Shown here: piece after piece, positions 39,001 through 50,577 of the stretch
Numbering within the stretch: the first letter of the stretch is position 1
Layout: every line of letters begins with the position of its first letter
Source of the DNA: Oxyruncus cristatus
Taxonomy: Eukaryota; Chordata; Aves; Passeriformes; Cotingidae
Reading direction: 5' to 3'
Assembly (NCBI GenBank): GCA_013399855.1
Contig: VXAY01006827.1
Coordinates: 880,395 to 944,394, forward strand
Length of the DNA stretch: 64,000 nt
Notes under the pieces: model-generated
What the model was told of the DNA's origin: nothing
The model's database searches: none
Seen by the model: only the letters and a program-made list of their open reading frames with translations
Made by a program: the position numbers and the translations under genes

Positions 39001-41344
39001 ACGCCAGCAGGAACCATGGTGAATTTTTTTGCTTGGCATCAGGCATCAGCTCTTTGCATCTCCTCCCATGGACTTTCCTCCTGGTTACCTTCAGAAGCAG
39101 AAGCAATGCCAGGAACTGCCCACAGCTCCCCCCCAGGGCTTTGAGCTTTCCAAGTGGTATCCACAGCTGCCACTCCGGCTGACATAGTTTATTTAAATGG
39201 GCAGGGAGAAAGTATTTGTGTTTGCAGAAGGCAGTGTATAGTGTAAACTACCTCTGTGATGTTTTAAAAAGAAAAAACACTCTGGTATTCATGCCAGTCT
39301 GTAATTGAGGGATATCAGTCAGATGAAGATCTTGTGGAAGGAACAGCCTGGGAATGAAAAACCAACTGTTTCTATGAGGTTGCATTTCCCCTTCCAACAG
39401 GGCATACAAAGCATGGTGTGTCCCCTCCCCAAAGCTGTACCTTTTCCCTCTAAATCAGTCTCTTCCAGCGGAGAGAGGTGGGAAGGAAAGTGTCAACACA
39501 TCAGTCGGGGTTTTCAGGTGCCAATAGGGTCACATCAGCTTTTAAAGCCTTTGGGCACCCAAACCACAGAACGCGCTGGTGGTTATCGGCAAGTCCGTGC
39601 AGCAAAGCTCTGGAGCAGTGAGTGACAGGATGCAAATATCTATCAGGGAGGACCCGCCCCTATGTCTGCTTCAGTGCCTTTTTAGCCACACCTTTCTGGT
39701 AAATTGTAAGATGTCGGTCAGGGTGCTCTGGGGATGGTTAAAACTAGGTGTGCTCATACCCCAACTCCTTTTATGTCCTAATGCCTTGAGGTGCATTTAG
39801 AAAACGCATCCAAGTTTTGTCTTATATTGTAGGATTTAGCCAGGAGACACTGAGCAGAGCACCGTGTGCCATTAAGAGAACTCAGCAACAGGATATGCAT
39901 AAGTGTGTGTCTTCATTCTTAAAGCATAAAAGGCTCTACAGAAAGTCAGTATTTTTAAAGTGACTGACAAAAACATTTTCAGTTTTTGTAGGTGGAAAGC
40001 TTGCTCCTGATAAACTCTGTAAGTATTAAGCTCATTGATATAAGAGTGAGTTTGGTCTACACAACCTTCCAGCATGAATAACATCTTTTTTCCATGAAAC
40101 CCACTGACTGCAACCACGTTAGTCTGGCAGAGGCTAGAAAAAAAGTGCTGGTTTATCATTCGGGCTTTATTTACAGATAGGATTCACATTTTTCCATTAT
40201 TTGGGTTAGGCAACGAAGTGGTCCCAAGTTTTTCTTCATTAAAAGAAAAAGGAACCACCCCCCCCCTCCCCTTTTAATATGTGTGTGCGCTTCACACTTT
40301 TCAAAACTTCAATAGCATAAAATTTTTCACTTGGTCAGAAAGTTGATTTAATTTGCTGCTAGTTTAAATGTTAAAGGTTTCAGTCTAATGACCATGAATT
40401 CTCAAATTAAATTCAGTGCATTGCTTAAATTTCTAGCTGCAGTGCATTTAGCCTAATTGCTTTGGTAACTTGGGTGCTTCATAACTACTACTCTTCTGAA
40501 TTTTCATCTTTAAAGGTGAGCAAAATAAGCCTGAGGGTCACAGGTGGGCTAGCCTGCTCTTTGGGATTCACCTGTGGGGTCTTTGGATATCTCTTCCAGT
40601 CTGACTGCATCCTCAGACCATGTCTGATGAGGCTGTTCTGCTGACAAGGGAGAGCATTTAAACACCTGTAGGTTTTAGCTATTTAAGCCCAAATCAGTTT
40701 TGAAGCAACAAGAAAGGCTGAGCAAAATGGTTCGGATTTCAGTCAGTTGTCAACTAAATGTGTGCACTGGGCCTTTAAGTATTTGGCCAGACACATCTTG
40801 ATTGCTTCTCTTTTGTTTTCACCCTTGGAAAGTCAGATGGATAATACCCTGTAGCAAAAGTCTGTTCTGGGATGCTGTAAGTGGGCTGGGCTGGGGATGC
40901 CTGAGCAGGGGGAAGTATGTGTGTGGGGAGCGGGTGAAGGAAGAATTAACCAAAACCAGAGTTATTGTATGTATTTCCAATTTTTTGTGAGCTGGGCTAT
41001 TTGCAGTCATTTTCAGTTTTCTTGTGATGTTAAATATAAAAACCATAGGGATATAAAATGACCCCACTGGTGCAATCTTTAAGGCAGGCTCTTCTCCTTG
41101 GGGACAAGTCACAATGCAAACATGGAGGTGATGGAAGCAATCGAGGAAAATTCTACCAACGGCACCCTCAGAGGCAAGCCCTGAGTGTCTATTTTTTTCC
41201 TCTTTGTTTACAGTATTTTTAAGGCTTTGAGTTCTCACGCAACATATATGTCATTAAATGGCTGATTCCTTTTTGCACACGTTGTTGTGATGGCCTGTGG
41301 CAACCTGAATTAATTGTTTCAGTAGTTGGTGGTGGTTACTAGCC

Positions 41345-41560
41345 GTAATTATTATAATTTGCATTTATAAAAACTTCTTTCATCTAAGGATCTCAAAATG
41401 CTTTTGCACACATTTAATTAAGCTTCACAACATCCTGTGAGGTAAGTGTCAAGAGTGTTGTTATATCCATTTTTACACGGGTTTCTCCAAGAAAACAAGG
41501 TCAGTCTCTAACGTGCCTGGTATTTGGTTCACATCGCTCTTGCACAGGACGAAGCAACCA
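41345..41560 (-). repeat. Ancient MIR/CORE-SINE-like repeat remnant
   Basis: The + strand reads AATTTGCATTTATAAAAACT, TCATCTAAGGATCTCAAAAT, GCTTTTGCACACATTTAATT, then CACAACATCCTGTGAGGTAA and TTATATCCATTTTTACACGG. This is the reverse complement of the widespread old amniote SINE tail with 'cccattttacag' and 'gcgctttgagatcc' blocks. The same family appears in opposite orientation at 54935-55035. The family name is from memory. Confidence 0.6.
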
Positions 41561-44500
41561 GCGCAGCTGCAGGAATTAGGAGTGCTGATCTAGGTCACTT
41601 TGCATCTCCCACACAGCTCTTGCTGCTGCCACGCTGTGTGGACACACACACTGAGCCACTGCAAACACAGTCAGAGCAACCTCAGCCCAGATCTACAGTC
41701 TGAGGTGGCCCTTTCTTTCCCAGGAACACTCCAGCAGCAGAAAAGTCTTGGGAAGAAAAAGAGATAAGCACCTCACGTGTTGAACAGGGTGACAACCCAT
41801 CATGCATGTTCTTTCTATAGTTTTCTCCCTGAACATTTATGCCTCTCCTTGCTATCTGCACACAGCAAGACATTTCTACTTTAGCCAAAGCCAAGCTGCA
41901 GGCAATGTAAAGTTACTCTTTACTAGTCACTCACTTGCTCTAGAAGAGACTGCACGCACGTCATCTTCAGCCCTTAGCAGCCTTAGACCCGACCTTGTGG
42001 CCAATCTACAGTTCTGAGATCTACTAAATCCTGGATTACCACTTGACTGATATTTAAAAGTGAGGATCAACCCAAGCAAAATAGACTTGGAACTTGACGG
42101 GGCAGCAAGAGGAGACAGTTTTCAAAAGCTCATTTCTTTTTCAAACATGTTGTTTAAATTGAACCTAGCTCTCTGTAAGCTCTGTTGATCACCATATTAG
42201 CCCTGAGGAAGACAGGTCTAAGTAAGTGCTTGCAAATTGAGTAAGTCCCAGGCCATACCTTCATGAGTTCTTTACCATCCTCATCAATTTATGTTTACAT
42301 AAATTGTTTACATTTGGCAATGCCCAGATTAGCTATTTGGAAAGAACTCTGCCTGTGGATGCACTTGTTCCAAAATAAAAGCCACTTTGCTTTTCCAAAT
42401 TAAGTGCACTTAAAGGTAGAGAATGACTATTCTGAATAACATAAGAACGAAAGCAATTTCATTCCTAAGCAGACTGCTCAGCAGAAATATTCTGAAATAC
42501 TCTGTCTGTCTAATTTCTTGTGTTAGCACTTTTTAAGGCACTGACATAGTCGCACAGTCAACAAAAACCAACTTTGTTTTCAGTCCATTGTTTTCCTGGA
42601 GAGGGTGTGCCAATGCAAGGCAAGAGTCAGAGATTCTTTTCGGTTACCCTGAGTCAATGCAGAGGATTTATTGTGGTCCACGTCTCTCCTGTGAGGGAAG
42701 GAACACCTGGCAGCCAGAGGAGAAGGTCTGGCACAGGGACATACATCATTTCATTTTACCTGATGCTGTCTGCTTAAGTTTCATCAGAAACAGGGGACAG
42801 TCATTGGGCAAAGCCTGCGTTTTCGGTGAAGCTTTCTTATGCTTTTCCTCTCGTACAAACTTGTTCATGTCTGCTGCTGCACAGAAAGGAAAAATGTGGC
42901 AGCAGCCTGTAGCCTGGGAGAAGCCGTGGGGATCCCAGCATCACGCCCACAGAGGGGGTTTTATTGCAGCTACCGGAAAGCTTTCGGTAACTTCAGATCA
43001 GTACTTTTGGAGTATGTTTCTTTCTTTGGAAGGGGGGAGGTAAAAATTCTACTGGTATTATCTCACGTTGCAGTAACTGAGACTTGATGGGTACTACATT
43101 ATCCTTTTGGACCTCTATCACTGGCAAAGATACGAGATGAACTCTGCCTGCCCAGGCACCAGAGTCGGTGCCCCAGGGAATTTCTTCATATCTAAGAGAT
43201 ATGCAGGATGTGTACTCGCATGCCCTTGCTGCCTCTCAACTCCAGCTGTACATGCAGTTTTGCTTTAGGAACCTGTACCTCCAGTATTGCAATATCTTTT
43301 TCAGTCTCTGTCATCAAGAGTTTAAATACAGTTCAGATCAGTGTTAGTGGCCCAGCTCCAAATTAGGAGAATTGCTGCAATTCGTTATCTTGACAAATTA
43401 ACTGGTCTGAGGCAATTCCTTTTTGAGAGAGATACAATTACCTAACTCTTGAACTCTAGCCTTGCTCCAGTGCTATGGTGAAGTTATGCACCTGCTCAAA
43501 AAGTGTGGATAGTATGACTAAAGGCTTTCCCACCTCTAAGTAAAATTTCTGCATTAGGAGCTGATCAAAAAAAAAGGCTGACCGAAGACCGAGGTGGTCT
43601 TGTTACACAGTGGAGGGACAGTGCTGGAAATGCAAGATACTTGTCCCAAAACCACCATAGAAGGGTGGCAAGAGAGTGTTATATCAGCAAAACACATCAC
43701 CAGTTGTCCCATCCTCTGTTTGGAGTCCAGCTTCCCAGTCCAGTGGAAGAAAGCAACTTTCCTGCTCCCAATTTACCACATAGAAAACGGTAGCCCATGC
43801 AGACCCTAAACAGAGATTTTCTTTGGAAAAGGGTGGGGGGGAAAAAAAGTGGTTTTGTAGTTTTGATTTCTAGTTTTAATCCTTCACTCCTTATATACCT
43901 GGTGAAAAATGGGTTTCCATCAGGTACGGTATTCCACTCCTGATGTGGACAGGAGCTGGTGCTCTGAGGAAGGTGATGACCCCCAGCCTTGCCCTGGTTT
44001 CCCTCTCCTCCTGGCCTGGAGGACCAGCTCTTTTCTGCCTTTTCTACCAAGCAGTGAAAATACATCCACAGTTAGACATTGTTCTTCCAACCCAATGTGG
44101 GCAGATGCAATTCTCCTCCTTCCCTGTGGAAAGCAACTCCTTCTGCCCCTCAGCCATAGCTCACCTGTGGGCATCATTTTTCCTTGTAAAAGAGCTCCCA
44201 GATGCCAAAAGATACCCCTTAACTATTCATTTGAACCATTGCCTTTTGGAAACCCTGTTTGGAATAAAGCTGTCCTGCAGAAGGCTTGTGTTTGCCTAGA
44301 GACTCTTTGTATGGACTTGGTGGCTGGGAGTTTCCTTGAGCTCCTCTTTGAACTCCAAGCCTTCAGCATCCAAAACATTTAACCCTCAATTTCTTTTCTG
44401 CTTTATCAGTTTGGCCAGCTGCCAGCTGGCAGCATTCATTTGCAGGCTTCCATTCTGCGTCCTGCGTTTGCAGATGCATTTCTCTTTCAATTAACCCCTT

Positions 44501-44930
44501 GAAATGGTTTTCTTCTCCCCTGAGCCTACCTGCCTCTGGTCTGGCCAGCGCTTCTCCCTGCTCTGGCTGCCTGAGGGGCAGAAGCCAGGAGTGGAGAAGC
44601 TGGGTCCCTGAGCTGGAAGTGCCAAGCAGAGGGTGTGCCCCGTACACAGGCGTCACAGAGAGCAGCTGAAGGAACACGCAAGTTCGGCAGCGCCTGCTTT
44701 GCCCATTGTGGGTTGGGGCTTGCAATGCCAGAGGCGCTTTTTGCCTATGTGGAGTCTCCAGAGCATCACTTATGAATAATGAGATCTTCCCTGAATGCTT
44801 TCGCCAAGATGCTCTGGAGCACGCACCCACGTCTCCACGCTGCAGCTTTCCCCCCGGACAATGGGAATGTCTGTGCAGCTTTTGCCCGGCTTTCCTTTGG
44901 AACAGCTATTTCTGGATAGTCACTTAAAAT

Positions 44931-44996
44931 GAAAAAAAAAAAAAAGAAGGGAAATTAAAAAAAAAAAAAAGGAAGGAAAATAAAGACCTTGTCTAA
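44931..44996. repeat. Purine tract with two A14 runs
   Basis: A14 at 44932-44945, a short GAAGGGAAATT spacer, A14 at 44957-44970, then GGAAGGAAAATAAAG. The tract is almost entirely purine on the + strand. Confidence 0.95.
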
Positions 44997-45366
44997 AGCA
45001 TCACTTACCAAACAAAGAAACTGCCTAGTCACCAGGAATGCCCTCCCTCCTGTGCCTGCTGTAATTACTGAGTAATAGCAGCCTTAGGTTGCTCATCTTG
45101 GCACTCCAGCTGGGTAACGTGCATCCACGGGGAGAGGGAGAACCACTCGCCCACTGCCAGGACTGCCAGGCAAACTTCACACGGGTCAGGAAACCCGATA
45201 ACATCTCGAGGTGCAGGATCTCTATTGCTGAGACACTAGTCAAGCCTTTGAAGTGAGAGAGCCTTGGAATTGAAGCAAATCCTTGGTTATTCAGTCTCTT
45301 TCAGCTGGCGACTCACCACGGCTTGGTACTACCACATCTGGATCACCCTGTAAGACACACCTCTTA

Positions 45367-45393
45367 TTTTTTTTTTTTTTTTAATTAATTAAT
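45367..45393. repeat. T16 tract plus AATT repeats
   Basis: Sixteen T residues (45367-45382) followed by AATTAATTAAT. This is a simple low-complexity intronic sequence. Confidence 0.95.
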
Positions 45394-46484
45394 ATTGGCA
45401 CTGCTAGGGGAGTTCCTAAGGAACCTGATTATTTAGGCTCCAGGGAGATATAAAATGAACTGTATAGTGGTTAGCTTAATTTTGCGTATGATTCTAGCTG
45501 AGCAAATGAGTAGTAAAGATTGAAATCTCAGCCAAAGCTAGTAAAGACTTAGCATTTGCAGTTGCAGAAAGTTTTAAAGCCAGTTTTCGTGGCAAGCTGC
45601 AGAAGACTGCTAAGTGAAGTGAACTGTCTACACTACAAAATAAAAAGGAGTTGTTTATAAATGTTAGCTACTTCTTTACTTTTAGCGCGTAACTTTTGTA
45701 TTAATTCTTACATTTCCTGGAACACCCACTGAAACAGTTTTGCTGCTGCTGCTACCTCTGATATACCACTAACACCCAACTAGCAAAATAATGACATGTT
45801 ATGCTACTATTAAGTGTTGATTCTATTAGTAGTGATGAAAGTGCCTTATCTTCTCTGGTATCCAATTGTTAAATTACAAGAGAAACGGGAGATACTCAGA
45901 TTTAATGCACCTATTCCAGCTCTCTGAGCACTAACAGCTGTTCTCAAGGAGTTACAAAAGTACTATAAAACAATATTTCAGCAATTTGTATTTGTCAAAT
46001 GCAAACATGTCAGCCTTGGGAATTAATGAAAGAACAGGAAAATAATCTAAAAATAAGAATCCGTGGAAAACTAGCCCAGAAGAAGCAAAGAAGTTTGGAG
46101 TTTCATGTTTCCACACTCACAAACAAAGCTCTGTGGTTTTCTGCAGGAATTTGTTGAAACGAAACAATTTTATTAGAGTATGTTTGTTTAGAAAGAGGTT
46201 TTCAGGAGAACAATGGTAGCCAGGAAAAATGAGCTGACCAGACTCAAGTCAGTAATGGAAGTTTCCACTGATTTTGATACCAAAAGGATTTTACCCAGTG
46301 GCTTTAGAAGTAGCTTCATGTAGTTTGAGAAAACCTGGGATAGAGTTAAGGTAGAACAACTTGATAATGTGTGAAATCAGGCTTGGTCTCATGCCTCCTG
46401 CAGCAGTTACTTGCCTTAAAAAAATCCCCAAAACCTCGCGAAATCGTGAGAGCTTACTTTCAACAGGTAAAACTAAGCACTTAA

Positions 46485-46616
46485 NNNNNNNNNNNNNNNN
46501 NNNNNNNNNNNNNNNNNNNNNNNNNNNNNNNNNNNNNNNNNNNNNNNNNNNNNNNNNNNNNNNNNNNNNNNNNNNNNNNNNNNNNNNNNNNNNNNNNNNN
46601 NNNNNNNNNNNNNNNN
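46485..46616. other. Assembly gap (132 N)
   Basis: A run of 132 unresolved bases that ends directly in an A20 tract (46617-46636). Sequence on both sides is ordinary intron. The gap is probably a collapsed or unreadable low-complexity A-rich stretch. Confidence 0.98.
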
Positions 46617-46830
46617 AAAAAAAAAAAAAAAAAAAAGTGTGATTGTTATTAAACTCTAGGGTTTTACAACACTCATTTTGCTTAACCATTTGCGTTCCTC
46701 CGAACCACTGATTTGTTTCTTTCAGAAAAATGCTACTGTTTACCTCTTTATTTCTGGTAAAACAGCAGTGTGTCTGAAGTCTGTGTGGTTCACTGGGAGT
46801 TCATTGGGATATATTTGCAACTCCTGAAGC

Positions 46831-46847
46831 AAAAAAAAAAAAAAAAA
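46831..46847. repeat. A17 homopolymer
   Basis: Seventeen consecutive A residues about 200 bases after the N gap. There is no upstream retrocopy that would make it a poly-A tail. Confidence 0.95.
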
Positions 46848-48397
46848 CGGTATTTTATCTTTAGAAGGAGTCACATTTTTTGAACTTATTGAATTTTTCA
46901 AAGATCAGCATGAAGAGTTCTGATTAAATGCTTGCTTCAGCATTTTAAGGGCTGCTTGTGTCCCTGTTGCCTAAGGAGGTCGTACACGAGGATTGCTCTG
47001 TAAACATCAGATTGTACAGAATTGGCTCTGCGTACCATGCCAGGCACACAAAGAAGAAGTCAAATGGCTTATCTCTCACTTATCAACTAGTTTATTTTTC
47101 ATGCCCAAAAAAAGGCTGCTACAGGAGCATCTGCTGCTTTGTAAATAATTTAATGGCTTCTGTTAAGTAGAGCTGTCAATTTTGCCAACGGTATTAAGAG
47201 AAGATTTTCATTTTACCACGGATTTGCACGTTTTAAAGTGCGTTTTTATCCCTGAAAGTCCAGCGAAGGAATCTGGAGAACGGAAACAGCTTCCGATTTG
47301 CAGTCACAGATTCAAAAGGGAATCGGTACAGCTAAATAATGACAGATGTATGAGCAGGGAAGGTGTGATATCTCATCACCTGTGTATGTTGTTTGGAGAG
47401 CATCCTGCTCGTTAAAGCTTAGGAAAACTTACAGTGGACTTGTAAAGAGACGTATTTGGCTCTCTCAGACAGACGTTAGATGTAGCAATAGCAATTACCA
47501 GCAAATTCTGAAAATGCAGAATGTGCATTGTATGGTTGTGTGTACAGAATATTATCCTGATGTTGATCACGACAAAGAGGATTTTTGTGAAGATTTTCAG
47601 CACAAAAAAATTCATATTACTGCATCTGATAAATTAATTTAATGATCAAACAACGTTAGCCATGACACCAACTCTCAAGTTTTAAAAACCAAATTCATTC
47701 ACATCCCTTCACATCCCCAGATCCTGACATGTTAAGCAAATGCTAAGCAAAAACTTAAAACAAGAGTTTATTGTGCAATAAGCCGAAGAAAGGTCTCAGA
47801 ATGCCTGAATACAAAATCTTAGGTGAAAGCTGTGATCCCTCCAGTGCTAGCACAAAGTCAAGCCTCTATTAAGCACCAAACCATAGCCATAGCCCTCATC
47901 CAGATGAGAGGACCACCACCCTCTCCTGGCTCTATGTTGCCAAAGTCCTTCCCTTTTTAATTAAATGTGGGATGTGTTGCCTCTAGTTTGGGAAGGGCTG
48001 TGTTGTTTAAACAGTGTTCCTTGCACATTTGTTTTTCCTGCTCTGGCGTTTCTCACAGGGAACAGACTCCGTGTCCCCACAACAAAAATATTTATTTCTT
48101 TACTCTGGAGCTCATATCTGATGGGTTTGTGGCTTTGCACCACTCCTGGCACCTGATCCTATCTAATGTTCACCGCTGCAGCTGTATACCCAGACTAGAA
48201 TAGGTTCAATGCTTATAACTTGAGGTTCAGATATTTATTTTAGATAACTGCCGGGTGCCACCTGGAGCACATGCATGACTTACACTAAAGTGATTGGTGT
48301 GAGAGGGCTGTGATTTACTCAGCTCTGGTTCTCAGCAGGTACGAGAAAATACAAATTAATACTATGATGGAAAGCGATCAAGGCAAACTTTACCCAA

Positions 48398-48610
48398 TTC
48401 TAATTTGTTTCTTTTATCAATACACACTCCTCTATCAGCGTCTCCCAGGGTTTTATGTTCTGAAATGCCCCCACTCCTTGGAATTAGGTCAGCCTCAGGA
48501 GTGATGGCTTAGGAGGNTTCTAATTTGTTTCTTTTATCAATACACACTCCTCTATCAGCGTCTCCCAGGGTTTTATGTTCTGAAATGCCCCCACTCCTTG
48601 GAATTAGGTC
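48398..48610. other. Exact 93-base direct duplication flanking a single N (likely assembly artefact)
   Basis: Bases 48398-48490 and 48518-48610 are identical over 93 bases, including TTCTAATTTGTTTCTTTTAT at the start and CCTTGGAATTAGGTC at the end. They are separated by 26 called bases and one N at 48517, immediately before the second copy. Perfect identity in decaying intron sequence together with the N at the junction fits two contig ends that overlap but were joined without merging. Confidence 0.9.
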
Positions 48611-48678
48611 GATGGAAGTTTGTAACTTAATGGGATAAGTTATGTAGGCCTTAGATGTTACTGAGTAGGTAGAAAAGG

Positions 48679-48706
48679 AAAAAAAAAACAAAAACAAAAA
48701 CAAAAG
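48679..48706. repeat. A-rich (CAAAA)n repeat
   Basis: An A9 run followed by three CAAAA-type units. It lies just after the assembly duplication at 48518-48610. Confidence 0.9.
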
Positions 48707-50444
48707 AAAAATTAATTTTACCACTTTGACTCAAACTGTACATCTGAGCTTTGATATTTAGAAAATTAAAAGGTTTAACATTTTGCTCCTTAAAAAGCCA
48801 AGGTTGACTGAAGAGGGAGGCTCTTCAGGACCAAAGACCTATTTCCAGGTGTAAGCAGGGCCGTGAGAACTGTGTTCCCAAGCAGAGGCTGTCAAAGCTT
48901 GTCTCACAAGAGCTGCAGTGGATTTTGCCTAATTTTTTTTCTTTCCCTATCAACAGGATTTTTGTTTAAGCCCTTCCCCAGAGTTCTTCATGCACGTCAA
49001 AAGCAGTTTCTCCTGAACCTTTTTAAGTTCTGCATGTTGTTTCCCTCCTTCTCTTGGCTTCTCACTCCACAAGAAGAAGTCTCCGGAGAAACCACCTTTA
49101 GTTACCCTGTAGTTGAGTTTCTTAGACATAAAGCATTGCTCGGACTCCTGTTTTCCTCCTCTCCTTTTTTTCCTCTTTGGATTTTTTATTCAAGATGGAG
49201 GACAAATTGCACCAGTGCCAGTTTAGCACCTTTATTTATATGCATGGTATGCATGCTTGGAGGTGTGTTGCCCCCAACACAGTTGGTTTTTTCAGCTATT
49301 CCCCACATTGCTCCACGTGTGGGAAACAACAGCACAGGCTGTGAGAATATCAGTTACCTGAGAAAGTCAAACTGGTTGCCACACTTCGCTCTCTCTCTCA
49401 CCACAGATGCTAATAAATAACATTTAGGTAGCATGAAGAGTAGAAATAGTCCACAGCAATCTTACACCACTGGATGTTTAGGACTGGGAGGTTCAGAAAC
49501 GCTTACAAGTGGATTTGCTATCCTAAGCCAGTGATTTTTCTGAGTCTCCAGACAAAATGTAGACCAGCAGCATGGCAACGCTCACAAGAGTGTTATATTC
49601 TTCCCCCTACCCATGGTATTGCCATGGGTATCATGCAGATTAACTTATACAGGATCCAAGAAAGCAGAGAACAAGGGGAGAAAAACAGGATTAGAAGAGG
49701 GGGAAAATGCAAAAGAGTCTTACGATTTTGAGAAAAATCTTTTAAAGTCTTTATCTGTAACAGGATTTTTTTTTTCTTTTATCCAAACTCTGCTAGCCTG
49801 TGGTTTGATTGATTTTTTTATTTATTTATTTAAGTCTCACAGCAAGAATATGCAATTCCTCCTCTGCATTTTTAAGTGGTTCAGGTATTTTGAAACAATT
49901 CCCTTCCCCAAAGGGCTCAGACTGGAACTTTTGAATTGGAGGCCCCTGATTCACCTACTGGGCTTCAGGTCTTGATTGTGAACCAAAAAAATTTGAAAAC
50001 AAAGCTGAGGGAAGTTTTTATTTCTAAAGGAAGGAGTTACACATGCCCTTCTGGAGGGCCAGTCCAGTTGGTAAGATTTAGATCCGTATGGCAACAAGGA
50101 AATACTCACATGCAGCAGCCTTTGGCAGCCAGCTGTACCTTCTGTAGTTGACAATTTAGAGAAAACATTTCCTCCTTGCCGACTAGAGCCAATACACACT
50201 CACTCCCTGACTTTCAAAAACTCTCAGATATGTTATTGTTGATGGTAATTAGCTACTCAGCCTCCTTTTCCAGGGGAAAAGTCAATGCTGAGAGCTGTGT
50301 AAGCATATGGTTTTCCATTCAATTTGATCCTTAACAAGAGAGGACACCCTTGTCCTTATTGACATCTAAGGCAATCAGCTGGCAACTTGGTTGGTACTTT
50401 TAACTTAAGTAAGTGTGACACCATATCTTGGTTCATTTTAACAG

Positions 50445-50577
50445 AACTTCTGGGGCAGTCAGACGAAGAAGACCCATCTTGTGAAGCTTTTGATCAATCT
50501 TCAGAGCAGGGAGGAGGGTCCAAGCCACCTGCTCCAGGCCCTGACGTCAGACCACCAGCGCAGAGCTGTTCCCACAG
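50445..50577 (+). CDS. WDPCP: WDPCP internal exon (ELLGQSDEED...PPAQSCSH), divergent C-terminal region
   Basis: A 133-base coding exon. Its first two bases complete a glutamate codon begun at 26362, giving the conserved junction G-I-E-L-L-G. It then runs QSDEEDPSCEAFDQSSEQ, GGGSKPPAPGPDVRPP and AQSCSH, and leaves two bases (AG) for the next exon. The acceptor is TTCATTTTAACAG and the donor is CACAG|GTGAGT. Only the start (ELLG), a central EAF and the end (SC.H-R) resemble the mammalian protein as I recall it. The middle is Gly/Pro/Ser/Glu-rich and looks disordered. In mammals the next residues are HILQQ-like, and that exon was not found in the window. Identity rests on the exact phase match and the junction motif. 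Confidence 0.88.

Larger units (their letters stand above)
26363..50444 (+). other. WDPCP: WDPCP intron, about 24 kb
   Basis: Phase 1 intron bounded by GTAAGA and TTTTAACAG. It contains an (AT)10 microsatellite, old SINE-like remnants (about 35990-36095 and 41345-41560), a CpG pocket at 36131-36430, several poly-A/poly-T tracts between 44931 and 46850, a 132-base N gap and an assembly-type duplication at 48398-48610. Open frames of up to 185 codons (48863-49420) occur, but none shows a recognisable domain. Confidence 0.82.

Noticed and set aside
42588..43043. 151-codon open frame
   Set aside because: No recognisable domain. Two other overlapping frames are open in the same segment, which points to composition rather than coding.
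43909..44382. 157-codon open frame plus overlapping frames on both strands
   Set aside because: Several frames are open at once, no domain is visible and there is no supporting splice context.
48863..49420. 185-codon open frame on the + strand
   Set aside because: Hydrophobic, Phe/Ser/Leu-rich translation from a pyrimidine-rich intron strand, with no recognisable domain, splice context or family resemblance. It is most likely a stop-poor T/C-rich chance frame.
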